Positions 6,645 to 6,800 of a DNA stretch of 6,800 nt are shown here, in pieces (within the stretch, counting starts at the first letter, position 1; the number at the start of each line of letters is the position of its first letter). Below the pieces are notes generated by a model. The model made no database searches, was not told where the DNA came from, and saw only the letters and a program-made list of their open reading frames with translations. Source of the DNA: Betaproteobacteria bacterium (lineage in GTDB: Bacteria > Pseudomonadota > Gammaproteobacteria > Burkholderiales > SG8-39); the NCBI GenBank assembly GCA_019237595.1, contig JAFAGU010000013.1:1-6800 (forward strand). The letters are read 5' to 3'. The translations under genes and the position numbers were made by a program.

Positions 6645-6800
6645 TCAGTCCCTCAGGTCCCGTCCGGTGAGCTTGAGGAACACATCCTCGAGCCCCGCAG
6701 GGCGATGCAGGCACGAGAGACCCGGCCTCGCAGAGGCGCTTCGCACGATCGGCGCCTCGTCGTCCGCATAGCAGAACACGGTGTCGCCGACCCGTTCGAT
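6645..6800 (-). CDS. ABC transporter ATP-binding protein, NodI/DrrA-like, C-terminal end (5' part outside window)
   Basis: The minus strand reads open from the right edge to a TGA at 6645-6647, giving the final 51 residues of a protein whose start lies outside the window. The sequence opens with IERVGDTVFCYADDEAP and ends with LHRPAGLEDVFLKLTGRDLR plus a final Asp. The LEDVFLKLTGR(D/E) ending after a short C-terminal domain is characteristic of the ATPases paired with ABC-2 permeases of the NodI/DrrA/CcmA type. The Walker A, signature and Walker B motifs would lie upstream and cannot be examined. It sits three bases ahead of the permease gene and carries that gene's ribosome-binding site within its last codons, so the two are almost certainly one transcription and translation unit. 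The fragment is too short to identify the substrate. Confidence 0.85.
   Translation of the reverse strand: MERVGDTVFCYADDEAPIVRSASARPGLSCLHRPAGLEDVFLKLTGRDLRD

Noticed and set aside
1..6800. Search for a defence island, biosynthetic cluster or mobile element
   Set aside because: All long coding regions belong to known housekeeping or common chromosomal families. There are no integrase, transposase, nuclease-effector, direct-repeat or tRNA-flank signals.

Overview
The window is a gene-dense, GC-rich stretch of bacterial chromosome (by eye about two thirds G+C). It looks like ordinary core and housekeeping DNA from a proteobacterium, most likely a betaproteobacterium. That placement is an inference from a PilU-type retraction ATPase, a short HemJ with the proteobacterial VVVKPF tail, a stand-alone RlmL methyltransferase without the RlmK half, and the codon bias. 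No IS element, phage gene, CRISPR array, tRNA, rRNA or toxin-antitoxin pair was found. The longest non-coding gap is 45 bases.

Layout, left to right: (1) the 3' end of pilU on the plus strand (1-486). (2) A YegS/LCB5-type lipid kinase on the minus strand (488-1414), tail to tail with pilU and one base from it. (3) A plus-strand run that diverges from the kinase: a SurE-type nucleotidase (1460-2224), a DUF72/YecE protein (2221-3168) whose TTG start overlaps the surE stop, and an FAD-dependent oxidoreductase of the aromatic-hydroxylase type (3180-4364). (4) A minus-strand run reading from the right edge: the last 51 residues of a NodI/DrrA-type ABC ATPase (6645-6800), its ABC-2 permease (5886-6641), hemJ (5470-5886) and rlmL (4347-5489). 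The two runs meet head-on, and the last 18 bases of rlmL and the oxidoreductase gene overlap.

Working together: the ATPase and permease should form one ABC-2 exporter in the inner membrane, substrate unknown. HemJ carries out the protoporphyrinogen oxidation step of heme synthesis in the same membrane, and RlmL modifies 23S rRNA. These four are tightly packed (3-base gap, 1-base overlap, 20-base overlap), so they are probably cotranscribed and translationally coupled, but no shared pathway is evident. The same holds for surE, DUF72 and the oxidoreductase.

I did not find a convincing undescribed system. The points most worth a second look are the excess of non-ATG starts (five of seven visible), the coupled exporter-hemJ-rlmL order, the surE-DUF72-oxidoreductase triplet, and the convergent 18-base coding overlap.
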